From an uncultured Paracoccaceae bacterium (GTDB lineage: Bacteria > Pseudomonadota > Alphaproteobacteria > Rhodobacterales > Rhodobacteraceae), in contig CANNCO010000004.1 of the NCBI GenBank assembly GCA_947503175.1, positions 186,001 through 250,000 on the forward strand: a DNA stretch of 64,000 nucleotides. Reading direction: 5' to 3'. The stretch's first letter is position 1; the number at the start of each line of letters is the position of its first letter. The translations under genes were made by a program, and so were the position numbers. The notes below the pieces were generated by a model that saw only the letters and a list, made by a program, of their open reading frames with translations, searched no databases and had not been told where the DNA came from. Below are positions 8,206 to 16,178 of this stretch, one piece after another.

Positions 8206-9426
8206 TCAGGCAACTATGCCTTGAAATGCGGCTTTGATCGCTCGTGGATCGCCTTGCCGCATCAGATCGGTCGCGGGCGTGAAGCCGGCAGCAAGCATCT
8301 GCCGAGCCAGCATGTGTTCGCCGCCGCTGTTTATGGTTTCAACTGCGATCAACTGCCCGGCACGCAGGTGGTAAACCGACTTTAGCCGTCCTTCAGGGGT
8401 AAAGCTTTCGACGCTGGCATCGGCACCCGCAGAGAGCCCCGCGATCTGCAGCTTCAGTGTGCCAATGTCCGACCAGAACCATGGTACAGCAGAATAGTCA
8501 GCGGGCCTTCCCGATAGCGTTTTGGCAAGCGTTCGCGCCTGATCGGTGGCGTTTTGCACCGACTCCAGCCGCATTCTCGCGCCATCCATCGGAAAGGAGG
8601 CGCAATCGCCAAGTGCAAAGATGGCAGGATCCGAGGTCGCCAAATGCGCATCCACCACAATGCCGTTATCGACGGATAGCCCCGCGTCCTCGGCAAGCCC
8701 AACCACAGGCACTGCACCAATACCAGCGATGACAAGATCGGCAGGCAGCGTCCGGTTCTCCAGTAGTACGCCATCGACTCTTCCGGGTTTGCCCACAATC
8801 CGTTCGATCTTGGCACCTGCGAGAACGCGCACACCAGTTTCAATCAAGGCGTGTTCAACTGCCGAGGCCATAGCGGCGCTTGCAGCGCGCCCCAGAAGGC
8901 GCGGCGCGATCTCGACAACCGCGACGTCTAACCCGCGCGCCGAAAGCATCGCCGCCGTCTCGAGTCCGATGAAACCTCCGCCGATCACGACTACCCTCTG
9001 TGCGCCTGGCAACGCAGCGCGTAACCGACGGGCGTCTGCGGCGGTGCGCAGTGTAAAAACGCCGGCATGGTCGTTGCCAGGCAGGGTCAGGGGACGCGCC
9101 TCTGTACCGGTCGCGAGCACGAGTGTCGCATAGTCGAGGGGATGACCATCTGCGAGCCGCACCCGACACTTCTCCCGGTCAATCCCGAGCACCCGCTGGC
9201 CGAGTCGCAGCGTGATCCTCTTGTCATCAAACACTTGCTGCGCCCGCAAGGGCTGTAGCGCAGCATCGGGAGTTTTCATGAACGATTTCGACAACGGCGG
9301 CTTGTGATAGGGATGGTCGGGATCGGCGGAAATCAGATCGATCGTCCCTTCGTAGCCTTCGTCGCGCAACGAAATCGCGAGCTGGCTTCCGGCATGGCCT
9401 GCGCCGACGATGACAATCCCGGCCAT
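8206..9426 (-). CDS. Ferredoxin reductase (FAD/NADH), P450 electron chain
   Basis: NAD(P)H-dependent ferredoxin reductase of the putidaredoxin-reductase/BphA4 type, 406 aa. It has the FAD dinucleotide fold at the N-terminus (IVIVGAGHAGSQLA), the NADH fold near residue 145 (VVVIGGGFIGLETAAML) and the FAD-binding ALGDCASFP motif near residue 275. The frame is open upstream to 9489, but the dinucleotide motif begins at the ATG at 9426, two bases past the ferredoxin stop. As the last gene of the cre-like operon it should pass electrons from NADH to the adjacent ferredoxin and on to the P450, as CreE/CreF do for CreJ in Corynebacterium glutamicum. Confidence 0.88.
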   Translation of the reverse strand: MAGIVIVGAGHAGSQLAISLRDEGYEGTIDLISADPDHPYHKPPLSKSFMKTPDAALQPLRAQQVFDDKRITLRLGQRVLGIDREKCRVRLADGHPLDYATLVLATGTEARPLTLPGNDHAGVFTLRTAADARRLRAALPGAQRVVVIGGGFIGLETAAMLSARGLDVAVVEIAPRLLGRAASAAMASAVEHALIETGVRVLAGAKIERIVGKPGRVDGVLLENRTLPADLVIAGIGAVPVVGLAEDAGLSVDNGIVVDAHLATSDPAIFALGDCASFPMDGARMRLESVQNATDQARTLAKTLSGRPADYSAVPWFWSDIGTLKLQIAGLSAGADASVESFTPEGRLKSVYHLRAGQLIAVETINSGGEHMLARQMLAAGFTPATDLMRQGDPRAIKAAFQGIVA

Positions 9427-9428
9427 GT

Positions 9429-9743
9429 TCAGTGCCCCACGACTTCGAAGACGATGCCCTCCAGCGCCGAGGTCACCTCGATCTGGCATGTCAGGCGGCT
9501 CGTTTCGCCCATCGCATCCGAAGTGAACTCCAGCGTGTCGCGCTCCGCGTCCTCCATCTCCGGCAGGCCCTCACCCTGCTCGACGACCCGGCAGTGACAG
9601 GTCGCGCAGACACAAGAGCCGCCGCACTCGGCTGCGATCCCGGCGATGCCGGCAGCGGTCGCTGCGAGCATGGCACTTTGACCCGGCACCGCCTCGATCT
9701 CTCTACGATTGCCTGACGGCTCGATGAATGTCAGTTTGACCAT
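9429..9743 (-). CDS. [2Fe-2S] ferredoxin, adrenodoxin type
   Basis: Small electron carrier, 104 aa. The four cluster ligands follow the adrenodoxin/putidaredoxin spacing: C-X5-C-X2-C in ECGGSCVCATCHC and a fourth cysteine in SRLTCQIEV. This subfamily typically serves class I bacterial P450s. It lies between the SDR and the ferredoxin reductase in the operon headed by a P450, so it is the probable partner of that P450. It differs clearly from the plant-type ferredoxin at 20148 and from the Rieske ferredoxin at 23550, which belong to the monooxygenase operon. Confidence 0.9.
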   Translation of the reverse strand: MVKLTFIEPSGNRREIEAVPGQSAMLAATAAGIAGIAAECGGSCVCATCHCRVVEQGEGLPEMEDAERDTLEFTSDAMGETSRLTCQIEVTSALEGIVFEVVGH

Positions 9744-9752
9744 TGTCCTTCC

Positions 9753-10514
9753 TCAGTTGAATTGACGGCCGCCGTCGACAATCAGAGTCTGGCCAGTCAC
9801 AAAACCCGCAAGGGGCGAAGCGAGATAGAGCGCGCCACCAACCATGTCGTCCGCCCTTGCGGCACGTTTGAGCGCCCCACGAGTGACCCCGTAGGAGGCC
9901 GCGTCCTGCATCAGCCCAAGGCTTGCATCAGTAAGTGTGAACCCGGGGGCCAGTACATTGACGCGTATGTTGTGATCTCCCAGTTCGCGCGCCATGGCCC
10001 GCGACATGGAGATCACCGCACCTTTGGTAGCTACATAATGCAGCCATTGCGGCGAGCCCGAGAAGACCGTCGCCGAAGAGACGTTGACGATGGCCCCGCC
10101 ACCGCTCGCACGCATCAGAGGAGTGAAGGCACGGCTGACCTGCCAGACGCCCTTGACGTTGACCGCCATGACCTTGTCCCACACCGCTTCGTCAATCTCT
10201 TCGAGCGCCTGACGCTCCAATCCCGCATAGATCGCGGCGTTGTTCACCAGAATGTCTGCGCCACCGAATTTCGTTTCGGCCGTACGTGCCAGTGCGAGGC
10301 AGCTCTCACGATCAGTGACATCCACGGTTGCCATATGCGCCGTACCGCCGGCCGCTTGGATCAGCGCGACAGTTTCGGCGCAGCCCTCAGAATTGATGTC
10401 GCCGACGAGCACTTCCACCCCAGCCTTGGCAAACCCTTCAGCGAATGCGCGCCCGAGACCGCCCGCCGCGCCGGTGATAACCGCACTCTTGCCCTTCAGA
10501 TCGAGATCAGACAT
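9753..10514 (-). CDS. Short-chain dehydrogenase (CreG-like alcohol dehydrogenase)
   Basis: Classical SDR, 253 aa. It shows the nucleotide-binding TGAAGGLG (near residue 15), NNAAI (near 90), catalytic serine in NVSSATVFSG, and the YxxxK pair in HYVATKGAV; the C-terminus VTGQTLIVDGG is typical. In the C. glutamicum cre pathway an SDR oxidises the 4-hydroxymethylphenyl phosphate alcohol to the aldehyde, and this gene occupies the same kind of context. It overlaps the upstream HD gene by 8 nt. The substrate is inferred from the operon only. Confidence 0.82.
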   Translation of the reverse strand: MSDLDLKGKSAVITGAAGGLGRAFAEGFAKAGVEVLVGDINSEGCAETVALIQAAGGTAHMATVDVTDRESCLALARTAETKFGGADILVNNAAIYAGLERQALEEIDEAVWDKVMAVNVKGVWQVSRAFTPLMRASGGGAIVNVSSATVFSGSPQWLHYVATKGAVISMSRAMARELGDHNIRVNVLAPGFTLTDASLGLMQDAASYGVTRGALKRAARADDMVGGALYLASPLAGFVTGQTLIVDGGRQFN

Positions 10515-11127
10515 GGCTGCTCTCCTTGAGATAGCAAGGGGCTTCAAGCGTGGCGCGCGCGGCGGCGAGGTAGGCCCGCGCCATGGTCCCCCCGGCATCG
10601 GTCAGAAACTGTGGAAGAACGAAGTCCTCCAGCATGTCGATTGTCTCGCTTTCAGGCGTATCGAACCAACCGCAGATGGTCTCGATCCCGTGTGGGGAAA
10701 AGCGCCAACCCTTGTCGGCATCCTTGACAAGCGCGTCCTCCGGCGAGGTCGCCTCCTTCAGCGTGTCGTGCCGATCGATGATCGTCAGAACCGCATCAAT
10801 GTTGACACCCTGCGGGCGGTGACGACGCAGGATATCGCCGGCGATCTCCACGCCATGCATTTCATGTTCGCGTACCAGTTCCTTGCGCGTCGGGTTCGGA
10901 CCGATCGCATCAACCATCAGCTCTGGATCGATCCTTTTCCAGCCGACGTCATGCAAGAGGATCGCCGGCAGGACGGTACTCCCCTGCACAGTTGGGTGTT
11001 CGACCAATAGCGCCCTGGCGATGCCATAGGAGATGAGCGTATGCACATTGTTTGACCGCACGTCGAGAAAGGTCCGAGCCTCCTCCCAGAGCGGCTGATC
11101 GCGCGGCAAGAGCGTGGAAGGTGTCAT
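10507..11127 (-). CDS. HD-domain phosphohydrolase 1 (CreD-like candidate)
   Basis: A 206-aa HD-superfamily metal-dependent phosphohydrolase. Visible ligands: a first histidine in NNVHTLISYG, the HD pair in ILLHDVGW, further histidines in VREHEMHG and IDRHDT, and the last aspartate in KDADKGWRF. The operon suggests it removes phosphate from an aryl phosphate such as 4-carboxyphenyl phosphate, the job of CreD in the p-cresol pathway. A second, similar HD gene lies on the other side of the aldehyde dehydrogenase. Its ATG overlaps the dehydrogenase stop (ATGA). Confidence 0.75.
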   Translation of the reverse strand: MTPSTLLPRDQPLWEEARTFLDVRSNNVHTLISYGIARALLVEHPTVQGSTVLPAILLHDVGWKRIDPELMVDAIGPNPTRKELVREHEMHGVEIAGDILRRHRPQGVNIDAVLTIIDRHDTLKEATSPEDALVKDADKGWRFSPHGIETICGWFDTPESETIDMLEDFVLPQFLTDAGGTMARAYLAAARATLEAPCYLKESSHV

Positions 11128-12563
11128 GCCGGCACCTCATAGCTCAGGTACATGGTCTTGTATTCGAGATAGCTTTCGACGCCGTAGCGGCCCTTTTCAC
11201 GCCCCAGGCCGCTTTCCTTGACACCCCCGAAGGGCACGTAGTGCGACGAGCGGTGGATGTCGTTCAGCCAGACGGAACCTGCCTCCAGGCCTTCGCAAAG
11301 CGTTAGCCCTTTTGCCAAGTCGCAGCAGAACACAAACCCCGCAAGCCCGTAGCGGCTTTGGTTGGCAAGCTCCAACGCCTCCTGTGCGCTGTTCACTGGC
11401 GCGATGCCGAGCAGCGGGCCAAAAGTCTCTTCGCGCATGACAAGCATGTCCTCCGTCGCGTCTGCGATCAACGTCGGTGGAAAATAGAAACCGTCTTCAA
11501 ATCCCTCCCCGATTTGACGCGCTCCGCCCAGAAGGATACGCGCGCCTTTTTCGCGGGCATCATCGGATTGCAACTTGCTGTTGGAGTAGATTTTCTCGTT
11601 CACCAACGGACCGAGGTCGCCCTCGCCGCCAAAGGGCTGCAGAGTCAGCTTGCCAGCTTTTTCCGCAAGGCGCTCTAGCACCTCCTCGTAAACGGGACGC
11701 TCCACGAACACACGATTGACGCGGTAGCAGAACTGCCCCGAATTGGCGAAACCATGGCGTGCAATGGCAGTGGTTGCCTTATCGAGATCGGCATCCGAAC
11801 AGACGATGGCGGCGCTTTGCCCGCCCAACTCCAGCGTCACCCGTTTCATCGTTCCGGTGGCCGCCGCCGCGATCGCCTTGCCGGCCGCCGTGCCGCCGGT
11901 GAAAGCGATCTTGCGCGGGATCGGGTGTTCGATCATCGCCGTGCCGATTTCCCGGCCTTTGCCGGTAACCACGTTGAAGACCCCCGCCGGAAGCCCCGCC
12001 TTGTGGAAAACCTCCGCCAGCATCAGCGTCGACATCGGCGTGTCCTCGGCAGGTTTCGCAACCACTGTACAGCCTGCTATCAGCGCAGCGCCCAGTTTGA
12101 ACATCAGGAGCGTGATCGGGTAGTTGAACGGCGTGATCGCAATCACGACACCCACCGGTTCACGCGTCACAACCGTCTTTTCGCCCGGCGCGGCCCCGAG
12201 CGACATGGTGGCCGAGAGGCGCAAACCCTCTTCGGCGTAGACATCGAGCAGATCGGCGGAACGGGTGACCTCCGCGATGCAGGCCGGCAGCGGACGGCCC
12301 AGTTCGGCATGAAGTGCTTGCCCCAGCGCTTCAGCGTGATCACGCATTGCCTGGGCGCAGGTTTTCTGGATCGCCACACGATCGCTCATCGGGCGGCGTT
12401 TCCAATCGGTCATGGCACGCTCCGCAGCGCGGATGGCGAGATCAGCGTCGGATGCACCCCCGCGCGGCACTGTGTCAATAACCTTGCCCGTGGCCGGCGC
12501 GGTGACGTTCAGACGCTCACCGTCCGCAGCCGCATGCCACGTTCCATCAATAAACATTTCCAT
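11124..12563 (-). CDS. Aldehyde dehydrogenase (CreC-like)
   Basis: NAD(P)-dependent aldehyde dehydrogenase, 479 aa, normal length. The family landmarks are FNYPITLLMFKLGAAL (near residue 145), the catalytic glutamate in LELGGQSA (near 250), the catalytic cysteine in NSGQFCYR (near 285) and EETFGPLLGI (near 380). In the operon it should oxidise the aryl-phosphate aldehyde produced by P450 and SDR to the carboxylate. Sandwiched between the two HD phosphohydrolase genes, overlapping one and 10 nt from the other. Another substrate, such as a free benzaldehyde, cannot be excluded. Confidence 0.88.
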   Translation of the reverse strand: MEMFIDGTWHAAADGERLNVTAPATGKVIDTVPRGGASDADLAIRAAERAMTDWKRRPMSDRVAIQKTCAQAMRDHAEALGQALHAELGRPLPACIAEVTRSADLLDVYAEEGLRLSATMSLGAAPGEKTVVTREPVGVVIAITPFNYPITLLMFKLGAALIAGCTVVAKPAEDTPMSTLMLAEVFHKAGLPAGVFNVVTGKGREIGTAMIEHPIPRKIAFTGGTAAGKAIAAAATGTMKRVTLELGGQSAAIVCSDADLDKATTAIARHGFANSGQFCYRVNRVFVERPVYEEVLERLAEKAGKLTLQPFGGEGDLGPLVNEKIYSNSKLQSDDAREKGARILLGGARQIGEGFEDGFYFPPTLIADATEDMLVMREETFGPLLGIAPVNSAQEALELANQSRYGLAGFVFCCDLAKGLTLCEGLEAGSVWLNDIHRSSHYVPFGGVKESGLGREKGRYGVESYLEYKTMYLSYEVPA

Positions 12564-12573
12564 GGTTCCGTCC

Positions 12574-13179
12574 TCAAATCACATGCAGCATCAGCGCCTT
12601 GCGTGTCTCAGCTAGCGTCTCTGTCGCCATTCTGATCCCGGCGTCCGTTTCAAGCTGCGTCTTCTGCTCTTCCAGCCGGTCGGCATAGCCATGCGGTGTG
12701 GTCTTAAACCAGTCGCAGGCGACCGACACGCCGGTCACGGAAAAACGCCAGAGCTTGTCGGCATCGCGCACGATCCGGTCATTCAGATGGCGCGGCTCGG
12801 TTCGGGTATCATGCCCGTCGATGATTTCGCAGACATCTGCGATCAACGCTTCGTCCCAGCCGGTGTCGCGCAACACCTCCGTCGCCAAGCGCACCCCCTC
12901 GGCCTCGTGCAGATAACGCACGTCTGATTGGAGCATGTTGGGTCCGGAAAAGCCTTTCTCGATGATGTCTTCCATGTCGATCGAATACCAACCGATGTCA
13001 TGGAGAAGGATCGCCAGCGAACAGATGTCATGATCGGCTTCGGAATACTCAGCAAGTAGTCTCTGAGCCCAAGCGAAAGAGAGCGGGATATGCACGTCGT
13101 TCTTGCGCGCCCGCATATAGGGTTCGGCCGCACGCCAGACCGTATCGTACCGGCTCTGTTCGATGGATTTGTCGAGCAT
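12574..13179 (-). CDS. HD-domain phosphohydrolase 2 (CreD-like candidate)
   Basis: A 201-aa HD-superfamily protein paralogous to the one at 10507. Metal ligands in order: NDVHIPLSFAW, ILLHDIGW, LHEAEG, IDGHDTRTEP and RDADKLWRF. The two proteins share the layout of their motifs but differ in between, so they are not a recent duplication. It is the gene directly downstream of the PEP-synthase-like mobile subunit, so at least one of the pair is likely to hydrolyse the aryl phosphate made by that kinase. The second may act on a different intermediate or serve proofreading; this is inference. Confidence 0.75.
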   Translation of the reverse strand: MLDKSIEQSRYDTVWRAAEPYMRARKNDVHIPLSFAWAQRLLAEYSEADHDICSLAILLHDIGWYSIDMEDIIEKGFSGPNMLQSDVRYLHEAEGVRLATEVLRDTGWDEALIADVCEIIDGHDTRTEPRHLNDRIVRDADKLWRFSVTGVSVACDWFKTTPHGYADRLEEQKTQLETDAGIRMATETLAETRKALMLHVI

Positions 13180-13233
13180 CGGAACCTCAGTGTCAGATAG
13201 GTTTCGGGGGCCACAGGTGGCCGCCGAAATGTC

Positions 13234-15045
13234 TCAGTCCAAAAGTGTCACCTTGCCGGAGCTGCCATCGACTCGCAGCTTTTGCCCGGTCTTGATCAAA
13301 GACGATCCGTTGCCCGTACCGGTCACGGCAGGAAGCCCGTATTCGCGGCAGACGATAGCCGCGTGGCTCATCATCCCACCGATATCGGTGACGGTGGCCT
13401 TGATCTTGCCGAACACAGGCGCCCAACTCGGAGCAGTGACCGGCGTCACGAGTATCTCACCTTCCTGGATCTCGTCCAGCTGATCGGGGCTGCGCACCAC
13501 GCGGGCGAGGCCTTCGACCGTACCGGGGCTTGCCGCCATACCGGTCAGACCGTCCTCTGCGCTGCCACCGCCAACCCAGTTTTGAATCGACTCCGAGGTG
13601 ATGCCCCAGAGCATGATGGTGAACGGTTCGGTGATCACTTCTGGCGGGTTGTTCAGCGCAGGCTGCGGCGGCTGGGTCGAAAGCGCGTCGATGATGCCGC
13701 GTCGGCGTTCGATCTCCTGCGGCCAGTGACTTGGCCCGATCCATTCACCGCCGGTGGCCCAGGCATTGCCGTAGTCGAACAGCGCATCGCGCACTTCCTG
13801 ACGGTTAAGGTAGAACATGCCGTCTTCGGTCGGCCAGAAGCCTTCTTCCATCAGAAGCTTGCTGAGGCTGCGCATCTTTTTCCAGAAGACGGACATCGAC
13901 CAGTGTTCGATGTAGAAGTTGTGGTTCTCCACATAAGGGAACACAACGCGCGCGAGGCCGAGCTTCTCGCGGAAGACCGCGCGGGCCTCTTCTTCCATCA
14001 TAGCTTCGTACTCGGCAGTGATCCGGTCGCGTTCAGCAAGGAGTTTTGCCGTCGGCCGTTCAATCGTCTGCCCGGCTTCAGCGCGCGTGATGTAGTCGCG
14101 CAGATAGCCCATCGGGATGTCGAGATGCTCGATCCAGTACTTGTCGGTCGAGTAAAAGCCGTTACCGGATGTAAAGTTGAACCAAGGATCCTGTGCTGCT
14201 TCCCAGGCATCGACCCACAACTGACCTTTGGCCTCTTTTGCCACCGCAGCAAGTGCTTCGTCGACAGAGCCGGATTTCAACGCATCTGCCACATCGAGTT
14301 CGATGGCGAGGCGTGCGAGCTTCTTCAATTCGTCGTCAGGACGAAACAGATCACTGTCCACACCCTGCACCATCTTGGCAATGGCCTGATCGGGAATGGT
14401 GGGGAACTGCCCCTTCATGAACCCGAAAAAGTCGAGATAGGCCGCATAGCCGAGATTCAGAAACTCGAAATGGTACTGCCACGTCTTGTAGAGAAGCTGG
14501 ATTGCGGCATCATAGCTTGCCATCATGTCGAGATGCGGATCGGCGCCGCGCCCTTCGGTAATCCAGTCGATATGTACCGTTTCGGGCAGCTTCTCGAAAC
14601 TCAGCGCCTCCATCTCGGCGATATTCGCCCTGACTTTCTTGTGCCAGTTGTCGAGCAGGCTGTCCCAGTTTTGGAAGTAATGGCCGGCACGTTCGAGAAA
14701 CTGCGGAATGCGGCCTTCGATCTTTTCGGGCGCGACCGCTATCGGCGACATGTAGCAATACCCATTGTGGATACGGTAATCGACCCCATTGGCCGGCGGA
14801 ACGAGGTAATGGCGCGTGTTGTACTGCCCCAGGCAGCGCACAGCATACTCCACCGTCACCGCATCGAAGGGTTTGAACGGGTTCGGCCAATGCTGACTGT
14901 CGCAGAACCAGAACTTCGCATCCTCCTTTTCGCGAAGATTCGGCTGGAACGTCAGATAGTAAGGATAGAGCTCTTCCCAGCCCTCCGCCCCTTGCGGGGC
15001 CTTGACGTCATAGGCGCTGGGAAACAGCGGCGTTTGCTTGTCCAT
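13234..15045 (-). CDS. PEP-synthase-like phosphotransferase subunit with mobile His domain (aryl phosphate synthase)
   Basis: A 603-aa protein. The C-terminal 100 residues are the PEP-utilising mobile domain with the phosphorylatable histidine at about 561 in GGMMSHAAIVCREYGLPAV. The long N-terminal part (rich in W, Y and F, residues 1-480) should bind the phenolic acceptor. With the separate ATP-grasp protein encoded just upstream it has the split organisation of phenylphosphate synthase (Thauera, about 70 and 40 kDa subunits) and of 4-methylphenyl phosphate synthase CreHI (C. glutamicum), which phosphorylate phenols with ATP. P450 and HD hydrolases in the operon favour the CreHI role. No CBS-type third subunit is present. 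Confidence 0.82.
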   Translation of the reverse strand: MDKQTPLFPSAYDVKAPQGAEGWEELYPYYLTFQPNLREKEDAKFWFCDSQHWPNPFKPFDAVTVEYAVRCLGQYNTRHYLVPPANGVDYRIHNGYCYMSPIAVAPEKIEGRIPQFLERAGHYFQNWDSLLDNWHKKVRANIAEMEALSFEKLPETVHIDWITEGRGADPHLDMMASYDAAIQLLYKTWQYHFEFLNLGYAAYLDFFGFMKGQFPTIPDQAIAKMVQGVDSDLFRPDDELKKLARLAIELDVADALKSGSVDEALAAVAKEAKGQLWVDAWEAAQDPWFNFTSGNGFYSTDKYWIEHLDIPMGYLRDYITRAEAGQTIERPTAKLLAERDRITAEYEAMMEEEARAVFREKLGLARVVFPYVENHNFYIEHWSMSVFWKKMRSLSKLLMEEGFWPTEDGMFYLNRQEVRDALFDYGNAWATGGEWIGPSHWPQEIERRRGIIDALSTQPPQPALNNPPEVITEPFTIMLWGITSESIQNWVGGGSAEDGLTGMAASPGTVEGLARVVRSPDQLDEIQEGEILVTPVTAPSWAPVFGKIKATVTDIGGMMSHAAIVCREYGLPAVTGTGNGSSLIKTGQKLRVDGSSGKVTLLD

Positions 15046-15108
15046 TCCGGTTACTCCTCCCTAGAATACCGAGTGATGTCTTGTACGGGTTTTCTGTGCG
15101 TCCGGCGG

Positions 15109-16176
15109 TCAGCCGCTGGATCCAACTGGGTTGTTCAGTGCGCCGACGATGCCCATCATGCCCGTTGCATAACTGGTCTTCGGGTTCTCGGCAGGCTTGC
15201 GGGACCAGACCGTTTCAGGCCGGGCCTGTACCGCTAGAAGGTTTTCCCCATCCGGCAGATCGGCGTCGATCGCCCATTCCACGTCCTGCGGGCAACCCTT
15301 GATGCGTTCGAGATCCTTGGCAAGTTTCGCGACCGCGATGATCTCGGCATCCGACAGGCATTGCGCTGTGCGGCGCGAACCCTCGATCTTACACTCCATC
15401 GTGCTTTGGGCTGCCGGGTCGGGCAAAAGCTCCAGATGCTTGTCAGAAATCTTGCGATCCACGACTTCCATGAGGACTTTTTCGACCGAGTAATTGTCCG
15501 GGGTCACGATGCCGGACACCACCAGCTCGCCCAGCCCGTAAGAGGCATCGATCACGATCCGGGTCCGATCGCCGTTCACCGGATCGAGTGTCATCGCCAC
15601 ACCGGCCGCGCGTGCGTTCACCATCTTCTGTACGGCGACGCTCATCAGCACCTCGATCTGGCCGAGGTTATGACTGTGGCGATAAGCCATGGCGCGGGCA
15701 GTAAAGAGCGAAGCCCAGCAATCGCGCACCTTCTCGACGACGGCATCAGCGCCGGTGACCCAGAGATAGGTATCCTGCTGCCCCGCAAAACTCGCATCCG
15801 GCAGATCCTCTGCCGTCGCGGAGGAGCGCACCGCAACCGGCATGTCTTCGCCCATGGCAGCGTACTCCGTGCGGATCGCCGTCTCTATGGCAGCTGGCAG
15901 CGGATGCGAGCGGAAGCGGATCTGGATCGCCTGTGCGGCACGTCCCTGATCGGCTACGTTATCGAAATCGAGCCGGGCGAGTTGGGCTTCGATCTCGGCC
16001 CTTAGGCCGGTTTCGTTCAACATCGCCTCATATGCATCGGTCGTCACCGCATAGCCCGGCGGCACCGCCACGCCCAATCGGATCATATCACCCAGCGAAG
16101 CGCATTTGCCGCCCACCCGATCATGATCCTCGGCCGTGATCTGATCGAAGGGCAGGATGAAAGTCGTGTTTGTCAT
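15109..16176 (-). CDS. PEP-synthase-like ATP-binding subunit (aryl phosphate synthase)
   Basis: A 355-aa protein equivalent to the N-terminal ATP-grasp domain of PEP synthase / pyruvate phosphate dikinase. Landmarks are VGGKCASLGDM (near residue 22), VAVRSSATAEDLPDASFAGQQDTYL (near 110) and QDVEWAIDADL (near 315). It should transfer the beta-phosphate of ATP to the histidine of the partner encoded 63 nt downstream. The ATG at 16176 is preceded by GGAAGG at 6 nt, better placed than the ATG 6 nt upstream. It starts only a few bases after the P450 stop. It has no PEP-binding C-terminal domain, so it cannot make PEP alone. Confidence 0.82.
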   Translation of the reverse strand: MTNTTFILPFDQITAEDHDRVGGKCASLGDMIRLGVAVPPGYAVTTDAYEAMLNETGLRAEIEAQLARLDFDNVADQGRAAQAIQIRFRSHPLPAAIETAIRTEYAAMGEDMPVAVRSSATAEDLPDASFAGQQDTYLWVTGADAVVEKVRDCWASLFTARAMAYRHSHNLGQIEVLMSVAVQKMVNARAAGVAMTLDPVNGDRTRIVIDASYGLGELVVSGIVTPDNYSVEKVLMEVVDRKISDKHLELLPDPAAQSTMECKIEGSRRTAQCLSDAEIIAVAKLAKDLERIKGCPQDVEWAIDADLPDGENLLAVQARPETVWSRKPAENPKTSYATGMMGIVGALNNPVGSSG

Positions 16177-16178
16177 GT

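Noticed and set aside
13282-15237. 651-codon open frame on the plus strand
   Set aside because: Antisense to the PEP-synthase-like mobile subunit, which has clear motifs.
13234-16176. Ordinary PEP synthase split by a frameshift
   Set aside because: The two proteins are complete, separated by 63 nt, lack the PEP-binding domain and have the sizes of phenylphosphate synthase subunits.
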